DNA of 64,000 bases from Alteromonas naphthalenivorans. Its GTDB lineage: Bacteria > Pseudomonadota > Gammaproteobacteria > Enterobacterales > Alteromonadaceae. Shown here piece after piece: positions 1 through 10,150 of this stretch. The notes beneath the pieces were generated by a model. That model did no database searches. It was not told the DNA's origin and saw only the letters and a program-made list of their open reading frames with translations. Numbering within the stretch: the stretch's first letter is position 1; each line of letters begins with the position of its first letter. Both the position numbers and the translations under genes were made by a program. The stretch covers positions 2,480,001 through 2,544,000 of the forward strand of contig NC_015554.1 of assembly GCF_000213655.1 (NCBI RefSeq), written 5' to 3'.

Positions 1-2
1 TG

Positions 3-782
3 TCTACACGAGATACGCTAATCCGCGCATTTATGGCTGGCGCAATATTAGCGTTAGCGGCTGTATTTGCTATTACGATTGCGGTGCAAACCGGCATCTT
101 CTTACTGGGGGCCGTTTTGTTCCCGGTGGGGTTTTGTATGCTGTATTTAATGGGCTTCGACCTATTAACGGGTGTATTTGTATTAACCCCACTTGCTTGG
201 CTTGCTAAGCGACCGGGTGTTACCCCTAAACAAATTTTACGTAACTGGGGCTTAGTATTTTTAGGTAACTTTGGTGGCGCACTGACTGTTGCCTTTATGA
301 TGTCTTTTATTTTCACCATGGGTTACAACGTAGATGGTGGTGCTATTGCTGCTAAAGTAGCTAGTATCGGTGAAGCGAGAACATTAGGTTACGCAGAACA
401 TGGTACTGCCGGTTGGTTTACTATTTTTATTCGCGGCATGTTGTGTAACTGGATGGTATCACTGGGTGTAGTTGGCGCGATGATCTCTACTCATGTGAGC
501 GGTAAAGTATTGGCCATGTGGATGCCTATCATGCTGTTCTTTTTCATGGGTTTTGAACACTCTGTTGTGAACATGTTCTTATTCCCATTTGGTCTTATCA
601 TGGGTGGTGAATTCTCTATCATGGATTACTTCGTGTGGAATGAAATTCCAACAGCGCTAGGTAACCTTGTTGGTGGTTTAGCGTTTACAGGTTTAACGAT
701 TTACAGCACACACGTTAAAACTGCACCTAAGCGTAAAATTGCTGTTGCTGAAAAAGCGCCAGCAAAAGCCGCTACAGTATAA
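3..782 (+). CDS. Formate/nitrite transporter family channel (5' end outside window)
   Basis: Inner-membrane FNT-family pore protein, probably moving nitrite (NirC-like) or formate. The reading frame is open from the first bases of the window (residues STRDTLIRAF precede the first internal Met at 33), so the true start lies upstream. About 259 residues are visible, with several hydrophobic helices rich in Gly and small residues, and a basic, Ala/Lys-rich cytoplasmic tail. FNT proteins are usually 260-290 residues, so little is missing. It is followed by a kinase/phosphatase gene and cyanase, which suggests an inorganic-nitrogen role and favours nitrite as substrate. The substrate assignment is inference; the family call is firm. 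Confidence 0.85.
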   Translation, partial: STRDTLIRAFMAGAILALAAVFAITIAVQTGIFLLGAVLFPVGFCMLYLMGFDLLTGVFVLTPLAWLAKRPGVTPKQILRNWGLVFLGNFGGALTVAFMMSFIFTMGYNVDGGAIAAKVASIGEARTLGYAEHGTAGWFTIFIRGMLCNWMVSLGVVGAMISTHVSGKVLAMWMPIMLFFFMGFEHSVVNMFLFPFGLIMGGEFSIMDYFVWNEIPTALGNLVGGLAFTGLTIYSTHVKTAPKRKIAVAEKAPAKAATV

Positions 783-788
783 GTTAGC

Positions 789-823
789 AAGCCCGGTACG
801 TTTCCTCTGTATCGGGCTTTTTT
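789..823 (+). terminator. Rho-independent terminator abutting the next start codon
   Basis: An 11-bp stem (789-799 with 809-819, one G-U pair) and a 9-nt loop are followed by a run of T to 823. It lies just after the FNT channel stop and ends 3 nt before the ATG at 827, filling the place where a ribosome-binding site would sit. Confidence 0.8.
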
Positions 824-826
824 AAT

Positions 827-2650
827 ATGCAGATTCAATCCTTATCACTTCACTATAGCGAATGCAGTAGCGCCGGCGTTAAGCCAATAAATCAAGACGC
901 TTGCGATGCGTTTATTCCAGCTAGTAACGACCCAGCTTTAACATTAAAAGGCGCCGCCTTTGCACTTGCCGATGGCATAAGTAGCAGCACGGTTAGCCAA
1001 ATAGCCAGTGATTTAGCAATTAAAGATTTCATAAAACAATACTTTTGTACCCCTGAAACTTGGGGTGTGATGCAAAGCGCTAAAACCGTAATACAAAGTA
1101 TTAATGCCACTTTATATACCAAAACTCAGCAAAGCCCTTTTTGCTATACCCCTGATAAGGGCTACGTATGCACTTTTTCTGCAGTTATCGTTAAAGGCGA
1201 TACGGCACATATATTCCATGTGGGTGATGCTAGAGTCTGTTTGTATTCTGACGATAGGATACAAGTCCTTACCCAATCTCATCGAGTAGACCACTCACAG
1301 CATGAGTCTTATCTCGCTAATGCGCTGGGTGTGCATGCGAATGTCGACATTGATTACCTCGCGGTCCCGCTAAAAGCAGGCGATACCCTTATTCTAATGA
1401 CAGATGGCGTTTATGAATATGTTTCATCCCCTACGCTTGCCTCACTTATATCGCCGATTTATGCGTCTGAGGATGATGCTTCTGCTCATAGCACTTCTAG
1501 TCAAAAAACTGCTATTTCAAAAACTTCTATAGCAAAAAAGAGCGCCAAGCACCTCGCGCAACGCCTTGTAGATCTTGCGTTAGAAAACAACAGTGATGAC
1601 AACGTTTCTTGCCAATTTATAACAGTAGAGAGCGTGGGCGATGGTAAGTTTTTAACACCGGAATATGCTGTTGATGAAACGTCAGCTCCCATTATTAAGC
1701 AGTTGAATGTGGGAGAGACGATAGATGCCTACCGCATTGAGCGACAGCTATACCAGTCGGCTAGAAGCCATGTTTTCCTAGCGTGGGATGAAAATAACAA
1801 AGCACATATCGTTATTAAAATACCGTCTACTGAACTGGCACAAGACAGCCACTACCTTGAGCACTTTGCATTAGAAGAATGGCTGGCACGACGAATTAAA
1901 TCCAACCATGTAATTAACGTACCTACTCGTATTCAGCCGCCTTCATGTATGTATACCATTAGCGAATATATTGAAGGGCAGAACTTAACCCAGTGGCTAA
2001 CTGATAACCCTAAGCCAGATGTTGAAAAAGTACGAAGTATTATTGAGCAGGTAGCACAAGGCTTAATGGCCATGCACCGAGAAGGACTTCTCCATCAAGA
2101 CATTCGCCCTGAAAACATCATGATCGAAGCTTCAGGTAACTGCAAAATAATAGATTTAGGTTCTGCCCGTGTTGCTGGCATTAGTGACGCATTATTTGAA
2201 CACGAGAGTGATATTATGGGCACCGCAGCTTATGTTGCTCCAGAATACTTCTTAGGCGATAGCGGCTGTGATCAATCCGACCTTTATTCTCTTGCCGTAC
2301 TCACCTATTACTTACTCAGCGACCGCTTTCCTTATGGCACACAAGTAGCTAAAACCCGGACCGTGGCGGCGCAGCACAAACTCAAATATCAATCGGTGCT
2401 TGATGATAGACGGCCTATTCCAGCTTGGATAGATGCCACGCTGAAACGAGCATTACAGCCTAATCCTGAAAAGCGTTTTGCTAGCTTATCTGAGTTTACC
2501 TATCACCTTCGACACCCTAGCCCCGCTTTTCTTAACCGCGTGACCGCGCCATTAATACAACGTCACCCACTTAAATTCTGGCAGGGACTGTCCCTGCTGT
2601 TAGTTATTAGTAATGTAATTACCTTCATACTGCTTTATGGCAACAACTAA
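827..2650 (+). CDS. Bifunctional PP2C-type phosphatase / Ser-Thr protein kinase, membrane anchored
   Basis: A 607-residue fusion. Residues 1-265 are a PP2C phosphatase with the metal-binding motifs ADG (48-50), TDG (192-194) and the DDN segment (257-259). Residues about 300-560 are a protein kinase: Lys331 in VIKIP, catalytic loop HQDIRPEN (Asp425), DLG in place of DFG (443-445) and APE (471-473). A C-terminal hydrophobic helix (about 586-604) anchors it in the inner membrane. Similar fusions sit beside nitrate/nitrite assimilation genes in Pseudomonas, and here it lies between an FNT channel and cyanase, so control of nitrogen uptake is likely. No Shine-Dalgarno is visible at 827 because a terminator hairpin occupies that space. 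Its protein targets are unknown. Confidence 0.88.
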   Translation: MQIQSLSLHYSECSSAGVKPINQDACDAFIPASNDPALTLKGAAFALADGISSSTVSQIASDLAIKDFIKQYFCTPETWGVMQSAKTVIQSINATLYTKTQQSPFCYTPDKGYVCTFSAVIVKGDTAHIFHVGDARVCLYSDDRIQVLTQSHRVDHSQHESYLANALGVHANVDIDYLAVPLKAGDTLILMTDGVYEYVSSPTLASLISPIYASEDDASAHSTSSQKTAISKTSIAKKSAKHLAQRLVDLALENNSDDNVSCQFITVESVGDGKFLTPEYAVDETSAPIIKQLNVGETIDAYRIERQLYQSARSHVFLAWDENNKAHIVIKIPSTELAQDSHYLEHFALEEWLARRIKSNHVINVPTRIQPPSCMYTISEYIEGQNLTQWLTDNPKPDVEKVRSIIEQVAQGLMAMHREGLLHQDIRPENIMIEASGNCKIIDLGSARVAGISDALFEHESDIMGTAAYVAPEYFLGDSGCDQSDLYSLAVLTYYLLSDRFPYGTQVAKTRTVAAQHKLKYQSVLDDRRPIPAWIDATLKRALQPNPEKRFASLSEFTYHLRHPSPAFLNRVTAPLIQRHPLKFWQGLSLLLVISNVITFILLYGNN

Positions 2651-2690
2651 CTTTTATCAATAACCCGTATCACTCAAAAAAGGAAATGCA

Positions 2691-3140
2691 ATGATTACCA
2701 ATCGAACTCAAGTTACCGACATGATCCAGTCTTCAAAAATTTCTAAAGGCATTAAATGGAGTGAAATTGCCCAAGCGGTAGGACAATCAAAAGAATGGAG
2801 TACCGCCGCGTGTTTAGGGCAAATGGCGATGACTAAAGAACAAGCGACAGCCGTGGGCGAAATGCTAGAACTGAGTGATGAAGCCATTGCTTGGTTACAA
2901 ATTGCGCCTTATAAAGGTTCGTTGCCGACCGAAGTGCCTACCGACCCGCTTATCTATCGCTGGTACGAATTAGTCAGTGTTTATGGCACAACCTTAAAAG
3001 AACTTATTCATGAAGAATTTGGAGACGGCATAATGAGCGCTATCGATTTCTCAATGGATTTGCAACGCGAGAACGATCCTAAAGGTGACCGCGTAAGTGT
3101 GGTGATGTCTGGAAAGTTCTTACCCTACAAGATGTATTAA
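2691..3140 (+). CDS. cynS: Cyanate hydratase (cyanase)
   Basis: Converts cyanate and bicarbonate to ammonia and CO2 in the cytoplasm, allowing cyanate to serve as nitrogen source and detoxifying it. The protein has 149 residues against 156 in E. coli. The catalytic triad is visible: Arg90, Glu93 and Ser116, equivalent to Arg96, Glu99 and Ser122 of the E. coli enzyme, inside the conserved YRWYE, VYGTTLK and FGDGIMSAI blocks. An AAAGGAAA ribosome-binding site precedes the ATG. It lies 40 bp after the kinase/phosphatase gene and may be cotranscribed with it. No cynT carbonic anhydrase or cynR regulator is adjacent. Confidence 0.95.
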   Translation: MITNRTQVTDMIQSSKISKGIKWSEIAQAVGQSKEWSTAACLGQMAMTKEQATAVGEMLELSDEAIAWLQIAPYKGSLPTEVPTDPLIYRWYELVSVYGTTLKELIHEEFGDGIMSAIDFSMDLQRENDPKGDRVSVVMSGKFLPYKMY

Positions 3141-3154
3141 TTAGCATTTAGCAA

Positions 3155-3190
3155 CAAAAAAGCCCGTCTGGTATTCCAGACGGGCTTTTA
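3155..3190. terminator. Bidirectional terminator between cynS and the EF-G gene
   Basis: A perfect 11-bp stem (3161-3171 with 3176-3186) with a TATT loop. It is flanked by an A run on the left and TTTT on the right, so it can terminate both converging genes. The U-tract is longer when read on the minus strand. Confidence 0.88.
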
Positions 3191-3239
3191 TATGCTTAAC
3201 ACTAAGGTAAGCATGAATGCTTACCTAGTTAGTAGCTAA

Positions 3240-5324
3240 TTACTTAGCTGCTTTACGTGCTTTAGCTTCTTCCATTACTTTGTCAGCTACGTTTTGTGGA
3301 CAAGCTGCGTAGTGTGAGAACTCCATAGAGAACTGACCACGACCAGATGTCATTGTACGTAGTGAACCGATGTAACCGAACATTTCTGATAACGGAACGT
3401 CTGCTTTAATGCGAACGCCAGTTAAACCAGCTTCTTGGTCGCTTAGCATACCACGACGACGGTTAAGGTCACCGATTACGTCACCAACATGATCTTCCGG
3501 CGTAAATACGTCAACTTTCATGATTGGCTCAAGAAGTTGTGCACCCGCTTTAGGGATAGATTGGCGGAAAGCGCCTTTAGCAGCAATTTCGAACGCGATT
3601 GCAGATGAATCTACTGCGTGGAAACCACCGTCATAAAGTTCAACTTCAACGTCTAGTACTGGGAAGCCAGCTAGAACACCTTCGCCCATCATTGACTTAA
3701 AGCCTTTCTCAACTGCAGGCCAGAATTCTTTCGGTACGTTACCACCAACAACAGATGATGTGAACGTAAAGCCAGAACCCGCTTCGCCAGGCTTGATGCG
3801 GTAGTCGATTTTACCGAACTGACCAGAACCACCTGATTGCTTCTTATGCGTGTAGCTATCTTCAATTTCTTGAGTGATAGTTTCACGGTAAGCAACTTGA
3901 GGTTGACCAACAATAAGGTCTACACCGTAAGTACGCTTAAGAATGTCTACTTTGATGTCTAAGTGAAGCTCACCCATACCTTTAAGGATGGTTTCGCCTG
4001 AATCTTCATCAGTTTCAACTTGGAACGAAGGATCTTCTGCAATCATTTTACCGATAGCGATACCCATTTTCTCGTTTCCGCCTTTATCTTTAGGCTGAAC
4101 AGCAATCGAGATTACTGGCGTTGGGAAAACCATTGGCTCTAGTGTTACTGGATCTTTCGGATCACAAAGTGTGTGACCAGTTTGTACGTTCTTCATGCCT
4201 ACGATAGCAATGATGTCACCCGCTTGTGCGCTAGATAACTCAATACGTTCGTCAGCTTGCATCTCAACCATACGGCCAACACGCTCAGTTTTACCAGTGA
4301 ATGAATTAAGGATGGTGTCACCCTTGTTCAATTTACCAGAGTAGATACGTACGAATGTTAGTGCACCAAAACGGTCATCCATGATCTTAAATGCTAACGC
4401 TTTAAACGTTTCATCAGCAGATACGATTGCATGTTCGCCATTTTCGTTACCTTCTTCATCCATAAGAGGCTGAGGATCAACTTCTGTAGGAGATGGTAAG
4501 TAGTCAACAACTGCGTCAAGTACTAATTGAACACCTTTGTTTTTGAATGCAGAACCACAGAATGTAGGGAAGAAAGCAAGGTCACGTGTACCTTTACGGA
4601 TACAACGCTTGATGTCTTCAACCGAAGGAGTTTCACCTTCCATGTACGCTTCCATTAGGTCATCGTCTTGCTCTACAGCAGTTTCGATAAGCATTTCATG
4701 GTATTCATCAACTTTGTCTACCATGTCTGCAGGAACGTCTTTAATTTCGTAGTTTTCAGGAAGACCAGTGTCATCCCAAACGTATGCTTGTTTAGTCAAT
4801 ACGTCTACTACACCTACGAAGTCATCTTCGATACCAATTGGTAACGTCATAACTAGTGGTACAGCACCAAGTACTTTACGTACTTGCTCAGTTACACGGT
4901 AAAAATCAGCACCCATACGGTCTAATTTGTTTACGAATATAATACGTGCAACTTCTGATTCGTTAGCATAACGCCAGTTAGTTTCTGATTGCGGTTCAAC
5001 ACCACCAGAACCACAGAATACACCGATACCGCCGTCTAATACTTTTAGTGAACGGTAAACTTCAACTGTGAAGTCAACGTGTCCTGGAGTATCGATAACG
5101 TTGAAGCGGTGATCTTTCCAGAAACAGCTTACTGCTGCCGACTGGATAGTAATACCACGCTCAGCTTCCTGTTCCATGAAGTCAGTAGTTGACTCACCGT
5201 CGTGTACTTCACCGGTTTTATGGATTTTACCAGTAAGCTTCAAAATACGTTCTGTAGTGGTAGTTTTACCCGCGTCTACGTGGGCGAAAATACCAATGTT
5301 TCTGTAAAGGGATAAGTCTGACAT
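3240..5324 (-). CDS. Translation elongation factor G, stand-alone paralogue
   Basis: GTPase that moves tRNA and mRNA through the ribosome. The 694 residues show the G-domain motifs [11 protein letters not shown] (P-loop), RGITI (switch I), DTPGH and NKLD, then domains II-V ending with the conserved [12 protein letters not shown] and SEMFGY blocks. It stands alone, without rpsL, rpsG or tuf. Many marine gammaproteobacteria carry a second EF-G (fusA2 type) in such a position, besides the one in the str operon. Several blocks differ from E. coli FusA, for example GKIDYRIKP where FusA has GHVVIDMYP. I therefore call it a probable second EF-G, though the main copy cannot be seen from this window. 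Confidence 0.9.
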   Translation of the reverse strand: MSDLSLYRNIGIFAHVDAGKTTTTERILKLTGKIHKTGEVHDGESTTDFMEQEAERGITIQSAAVSCFWKDHRFNVIDTPGHVDFTVEVYRSLKVLDGGIGVFCGSGGVEPQSETNWRYANESEVARIIFVNKLDRMGADFYRVTEQVRKVLGAVPLVMTLPIGIEDDFVGVVDVLTKQAYVWDDTGLPENYEIKDVPADMVDKVDEYHEMLIETAVEQDDDLMEAYMEGETPSVEDIKRCIRKGTRDLAFFPTFCGSAFKNKGVQLVLDAVVDYLPSPTEVDPQPLMDEEGNENGEHAIVSADETFKALAFKIMDDRFGALTFVRIYSGKLNKGDTILNSFTGKTERVGRMVEMQADERIELSSAQAGDIIAIVGMKNVQTGHTLCDPKDPVTLEPMVFPTPVISIAVQPKDKGGNEKMGIAIGKMIAEDPSFQVETDEDSGETILKGMGELHLDIKVDILKRTYGVDLIVGQPQVAYRETITQEIEDSYTHKKQSGGSGQFGKIDYRIKPGEAGSGFTFTSSVVGGNVPKEFWPAVEKGFKSMMGEGVLAGFPVLDVEVELYDGGFHAVDSSAIAFEIAAKGAFRQSIPKAGAQLLEPIMKVDVFTPEDHVGDVIGDLNRRRGMLSDQEAGLTGVRIKADVPLSEMFGYIGSLRTMTSGRGQFSMEFSHYAACPQNVADKVMEEAKARKAAK

Positions 5325-5363
5325 TAGTTCACTTTCATTGATTCAGAGTAAAAAAACGGCCGG

Positions 5364-5369
5364 ATTATA
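5364..5369 (-). promoter_or_regulatory. Probable -10 element for the EF-G gene
   Basis: A perfect TATAAT reads on the minus strand about 40 nt before the EF-G start codon, in an A/T-rich region. No convincing -35 box is seen at the usual spacing. Confidence 0.45.
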
Positions 5370-5518
5370 AAGGATTTCTGTACAAGAGATACACCTTTAT
5401 TTAGCACAAACTCTGAAAACGTTTGTGAAAAACCGAGCCACCATTAATTTTTTATTTAAATATCAATAATATAAGAATATTAGATATTTTTTTAAAAATA
5501 ACAAAAACACACCTCGCT

Positions 5519-6613
5519 TCACGAAGTGCGTACAATCGTTACTGTAACTTCATCTCTGTCATGATAGAGATGTCTTACCTTGACAGTGAATGCATCGTCT
5601 AACGCATTCAATCTGGTCATTAACGTCGACATGGCCTCTATTACGGTTTCATATCGTCGTTTCATGGGTAGCTTTAAATTAAACACTGCATGAGTGGCCC
5701 AATGTTTTACCAACCAGTCACCCATCAGCTTTGCTACCCGATCGGGTTGCTCTATCATATCACACACAAGTAAATCTACACGACCAAATTGTGGTCTGTA
5801 AGTAAACCCGTCTGCAGCATGGTGTTCAACAAGCCCTGTGCTCATTAAGCTGTCAGCAATAGCCCCATTATCAATCGCTTCAACGTACATTTCACGTTTA
5901 ACTAGTTGATAAGTCCATCCACCAGGGCATGCACCCAAGTCTACTGCTCTGCCGCCAGCGCGAAGTACTTCACGTTGCTCGTTAGCACTTAACATGTTCA
6001 CCAAGGCATCTTCCAACTTAAGGGTTGAGCGGCTTGGTGAATCGGACGGAAATTTTAATCGGCAAATGCCTAAATGGTCATTAGAGCGATATCCAGAAAG
6101 ACTATAGCCTATATAACAGGTTTCAAAAGACTCGAAGAAAACATGCAGTTTAGGCTTAACCTCGTTTTCCTTTGGTGATAACCAGCCCTTCTTTCTTAAT
6201 GCCTGACGAAGAGGAACGGTAAACTTCCTACAAAATTTCGCAAGGGTTTTACCGTCTTCCGTATCTGGGTATTCAACATCGATGGCACCGAATACACCAT
6301 GAGCACCAGTAAGCGCTTCGAGCGACACGTCTTCTAGCGCGTCGAGTACTTGCCCTACTCTATCGTCTTTTTTAATATCATTAAGCGTAGCGAACACACC
6401 TATCAATTGGCGGGGAAATATAGACTCGCTTACCGCGAACAATGCCAATGCATTACCTAGGCTCGTATTATCGTACAAATTATAATGTACAAAGCCCGTA
6501 TTCGATTTTGATACCGGATAGCCAAAGTATTCTTTTTCGCCGTACCGAGTAGCCAGTTCATTGGCTGTGTCGTTTTCATAGCCAGGGCGACAATAGGCCA
6601 AAATGCTAGTCAT
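5519..6613 (-). CDS. rlmM: 23S rRNA 2'-O-ribose C2498 methyltransferase
   Basis: Methylates the ribose of C2498 in 23S rRNA using S-adenosylmethionine. The 364 residues match RlmM (YgdE) along the whole length: N-terminal CRPGYEND block, FCRKFTVPLRQALR, KFPSDSPSRSTLKLE, the SAM-binding loop VDLGACPGGW (224-233), VCDMIEQP, FNLKLPMKRRYE and the C-terminal LYHDRDEVTV. Its start overlaps the stop of the DUF423 gene by 8 bp, the same rlmM-ygdD pairing as in E. coli, so translation is probably coupled. Confidence 0.95.
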   Translation of the reverse strand: MTSILAYCRPGYENDTANELATRYGEKEYFGYPVSKSNTGFVHYNLYDNTSLGNALALFAVSESIFPRQLIGVFATLNDIKKDDRVGQVLDALEDVSLEALTGAHGVFGAIDVEYPDTEDGKTLAKFCRKFTVPLRQALRKKGWLSPKENEVKPKLHVFFESFETCYIGYSLSGYRSNDHLGICRLKFPSDSPSRSTLKLEDALVNMLSANEQREVLRAGGRAVDLGACPGGWTYQLVKREMYVEAIDNGAIADSLMSTGLVEHHAADGFTYRPQFGRVDLLVCDMIEQPDRVAKLMGDWLVKHWATHAVFNLKLPMKRRYETVIEAMSTLMTRLNALDDAFTVKVRHLYHDRDEVTVTIVRTS

Positions 6614-7064
6614 TAGTTTTTCCTTTGAATACAGCTACAGCCAATGCTATCCAACCGATAATAAAGCAAAGGCCGCCCAAAGGCGTAATGGGGCCAAATA
6701 ACCCGTTACCGGTGACTGCTAATAAATATAAACTGCCACTGAACAGTGCACAGCCAACCACAAAAAGTGCAGCTACCGCGTTAAGCCATTTAGGCGAACC
6801 GTATGCCGACAATGCGGGCAGCGCCACAATGGCTAAACCATGATACATCTGGTAGCGAACACCAATTTCAAATGTAGTCAGTGCCGATGGTGCTAATATT
6901 GCTTTTAGACCATGCGCGCCAAAAGCGCCCAGCATAACTGCAGTAGCCGCCAAAAGAATGCCAGCACACAGCCAGAGTTTGTTTAGGCCTTGCTTATTAC
7001 TTAGGTTCTGATCAACAGACCCTGTGTTATTTGTTGCCTTATTCAAAGCACCTGCCCATGACAT
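6606..7064 (-). CDS. DUF423 inner-membrane protein (YgdD family)
   Basis: Small membrane protein of unknown function. The DUF423 core begins about residue 29 with LWLCAGILLAATAVMLGAFGAHGLK, followed by three further hydrophobic helices; the invariant GAFGAHGL motif is present. The 152-residue length includes a polar N-terminal extension of about 28 residues absent from most relatives. No ribosome-binding site is clear at 7064, and no better ATG lies between it and the core. It is upstream of rlmM and overlaps it. Confidence 0.85.
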   Translation of the reverse strand: MSWAGALNKATNNTGSVDQNLSNKQGLNKLWLCAGILLAATAVMLGAFGAHGLKAILAPSALTTFEIGVRYQMYHGLAIVALPALSAYGSPKWLNAVAALFVVGCALFSGSLYLLAVTGNGLFGPITPLGGLCFIIGWIALAVAVFKGKTND

Positions 7065-7101
7065 TGAGTGTAAGTTAAACCAAAGGTTAAATGGTGGTTC
7101 A

Positions 7102-7770
7102 TTATTTATTTACGCGTGCTTTTATAAAATCAGCTGTCGATTTAGCCGCGCATTCTATATGGGTCTCTAACGTAAAGCCACTTTGCTTTCTGGGTTTAAA
7201 ACTGTGATCGCCGTCTGTTAGGTAATAAACCACAATAGTACTCGATAACGCATAGGCACTTACCTCATCCTTCGTCCCGAAGGTATCACGCTCGCCTTGC
7301 AGTATAAGCAGTGGCTTTATGAGCGTTTCTAAATGGGCGGTTCTGAGTTTTTCAGGCTTACCTGGAGGGTGAAATGGATAACCAAATGCTATGGCGCCTA
7401 TTATTGATTCAGCTTCATTAAGTACCATGGTCGCCATGCGTCCTCCCATGGATTTACCGCCAATAAACGTCGGTACGCTAGTTTGGGTTTTAGCCACCTC
7501 GTCGATAAGCGCCGCAAAGTGTGAGAGTAACTTTTCGGCTTTATCTGGCGGCCTACGCTTTCCCGTTTCCATCATGGTTTGCATATAGGGAAAGTTAAAT
7601 AGTACAACTTCAATATTGTGGCCTGTTAACTGAGAAGCCATTGCCTGCATAAAATCGTGGTGCTTACCGGCACCCGCGCCGTGCGCAAGAATAAGGCGTG
7701 CTAAAGGTGCGTTAGTCTTTCCATCCGTATTTACCGAATGAATTTCAATATCAAACATCGACTGACTCAT
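7102..7770 (-). CDS. Alpha/beta hydrolase (KANL3/Tex30-like)
   Basis: A cytoplasmic 222-residue serine hydrolase of the COG3571 kind. The oxyanion-hole segment LAHGAGAGKHHDFM lies near the N-terminus, the nucleophile elbow GKSMGG carries the catalytic Ser, and late segments LQGERDTFG (Asp) and DGDHSF (His) complete the triad. No signal peptide is seen. The substrate is unknown. It lies 30 bp downstream of gcvA on the same strand and may be read through from it. Confidence 0.82.
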   Translation of the reverse strand: MSQSMFDIEIHSVNTDGKTNAPLARLILAHGAGAGKHHDFMQAMASQLTGHNIEVVLFNFPYMQTMMETGKRRPPDKAEKLLSHFAALIDEVAKTQTSVPTFIGGKSMGGRMATMVLNEAESIIGAIAFGYPFHPPGKPEKLRTAHLETLIKPLLILQGERDTFGTKDEVSAYALSSTIVVYYLTDGDHSFKPRKQSGFTLETHIECAAKSTADFIKARVNK

Positions 7771-7800
7771 TATCTGAATTATTTCTATATGTAAAATTCA

Positions 7801-8694
7801 TCACTCTTGCTCTTCTTCAACCAAGCCTAAGATCCACTCTCTGAAAGCGGCAATTTTACCAAGCTCAGCTTGGGATTCTTCGCACACCAAATAAAAGGCA
7901 TCACGACTTTCTACTTTCTCTTCAAAAGGCATAATTAATCGCCCTGCATCTAATTCTGGACGGGCAAGTACGGTATTACCTAACGCAATCCCCTGCCCCA
8001 ACGCGGCAGCTTGCAGTACCAACATAGAATGACTAAAAACCGGCCCTTGGTTTACATTCACGCCCGACACACCCACATGTTTAAGCCAATTTTTCCACGC
8101 CGCGCGGCTTAAGTCGTGAAGGAGCACGTGATGACGTAAATCTGCCAAACTCGATAACGGCTTAGGGCCATTGAAAAGCATAGGGGAACATAATGGTGTT
8201 AGGAATTCACGGTGCAGTTTGTCTGCTTGCAACCCACTCCAGCGGCCTTTGCCATAGTAAATAGCAACATCTACGTCATCGTCTAAAAAGCCTTCATCGA
8301 AGTCTACCGCTTTTATTCTTACGTCTATGTCCGGTTGCGCAACACTAAATTGACTAATTCGTGGCACTAACCACTGGCTGGCAAAGCTCGGCGGCATGGC
8401 AACAGTTATGGCGCCCTTACTGCCTCTTGCGAGTAGTCTTTCCGTCGCTTCTTGCAGGTTTTTAAAGATATCTTTTAATTCAAGGAAGTAAGCCTGGCCT
8501 TCCTCGGTTAATAACAAGGTTCTGTTACGACGAATGAATAACTTCATCGATAAGAATTCTTCAAGCGCTTTAATTTGATGACTGACCGCGGCTTGCGTAA
8601 CAAAAAGCTCATCCGCCGCTTTAGTGAAACTCAAATGCCGGGCAGCCGCTTCAAAGGCTTTTAGCGCATTTAGAGGGGGAAGACGTCGATGCAT
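7801..8694 (-). CDS. gcvA: LysR-type regulator of the glycine cleavage system
   Basis: DNA-binding regulator of 297 residues. The N-terminal helix-turn-helix (LPPLNALKAFEAAARHLSFTKAA then VTQAAVSHQIKALE) and the effector domain, including VDVAIYYGKGRW, GPVFSHSMLVLQAA and AFYLVCEESQAELGKIAAFREWI, match E. coli GcvA block for block. In E. coli GcvA controls gcvTHP in response to glycine and purines. No gcv genes are adjacent, so the target here is inferred from the family only. The start at 8694 follows the normal MxxRLPPLNAL pattern. Confidence 0.9.
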   Translation of the reverse strand: MHRRLPPLNALKAFEAAARHLSFTKAADELFVTQAAVSHQIKALEEFLSMKLFIRRNRTLLLTEEGQAYFLELKDIFKNLQEATERLLARGSKGAITVAMPPSFASQWLVPRISQFSVAQPDIDVRIKAVDFDEGFLDDDVDVAIYYGKGRWSGLQADKLHREFLTPLCSPMLFNGPKPLSSLADLRHHVLLHDLSRAAWKNWLKHVGVSGVNVNQGPVFSHSMLVLQAAALGQGIALGNTVLARPELDAGRLIMPFEEKVESRDAFYLVCEESQAELGKIAAFREWILGLVEEEQE

Positions 8695-8922
8695 GTTAAG
8701 AAATAAATCCTGTGTGACCTACTCATACTATAGTAGCAGTAATCGCATTAGTTTTACTAATGATAAACCATACTTTTACTCGTTTTATTTTTGCACGAGT
8801 TTTGACTATTATTTGCGCGAACTTTGGAAAGAGCTACGAATATCAACTCTTTACAAAGCCTATTTGTTAAACGATTTAACAAGTGGAAAAATATTTTTAA
8901 ATTATTTTTATTAGGTGTGAAA

Positions 8923-9210
8923 ATGAAAAAACTACTACTAGCTAGTGTATCTGTAATGGCTTTTGCAAGCGCTGCTGCGAATGCTAACGTACAACCAGAA
9001 AAGATCAATCTTCAATCATTAATCGCTACTGCGATGACCAGCGTAAACATGGCAGACGTATTGCCTGAAAACGACGCTCACATTGTTGTTAAAAAGCAGT
9101 CAGCTGCATTGCTGGCAGAAGAGACGCAAATTGCGTTACATAAAAATTTACTTGCCATGGCGAAAGAAAAAAATAAAGAATCTACTGTATTAGTTGCTGA
9201 AAGCGAATAA
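8923..9210 (+). CDS. Small secreted protein of unknown function
   Basis: I do not recognise this gene. The 95-residue product begins MKKLLLASVSVMAFASAAANA, a clear Sec signal peptide with likely cleavage after ANA. The mature part of about 74 residues is Ala-, Glu- and Lys-rich and predicted helical, without cysteines. The ATG at 8923 is preferred over longer in-frame starts because it gives the signal peptide; a GTG two codons earlier is possible. It is divergent from gcvA and followed by a hairpin. Confidence 0.65.
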   Translation: MKKLLLASVSVMAFASAAANANVQPEKINLQSLIATAMTSVNMADVLPENDAHIVVKKQSAALLAEETQIALHKNLLAMAKEKNKESTVLVAESE

Positions 9211-9235
9211 TACACGCCCACACCTGATACGCATG

Positions 9236-9252
9236 CCGGTGCGACGCACCGG
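9236..9252. other. Hairpin in the convergent junction before kdsA
   Basis: CCGGTGC and GCACCGG (9236-9242, 9246-9252) form a 7-bp stem with a 3-nt loop between the small secreted protein gene and the 3' end of kdsA. No U-tract follows on either strand, so it is not a classical terminator. Confidence 0.5.
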
Positions 9253-9271
9253 TATTCGCCATCAGACTTGC

Positions 9272-10150
<879 letters not shown>

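Noticed and set aside
8624..8914. 96-codon plus-strand frame opposite the gcvA start
   Set aside because: Antisense to gcvA, unnatural composition, no ribosome-binding site.
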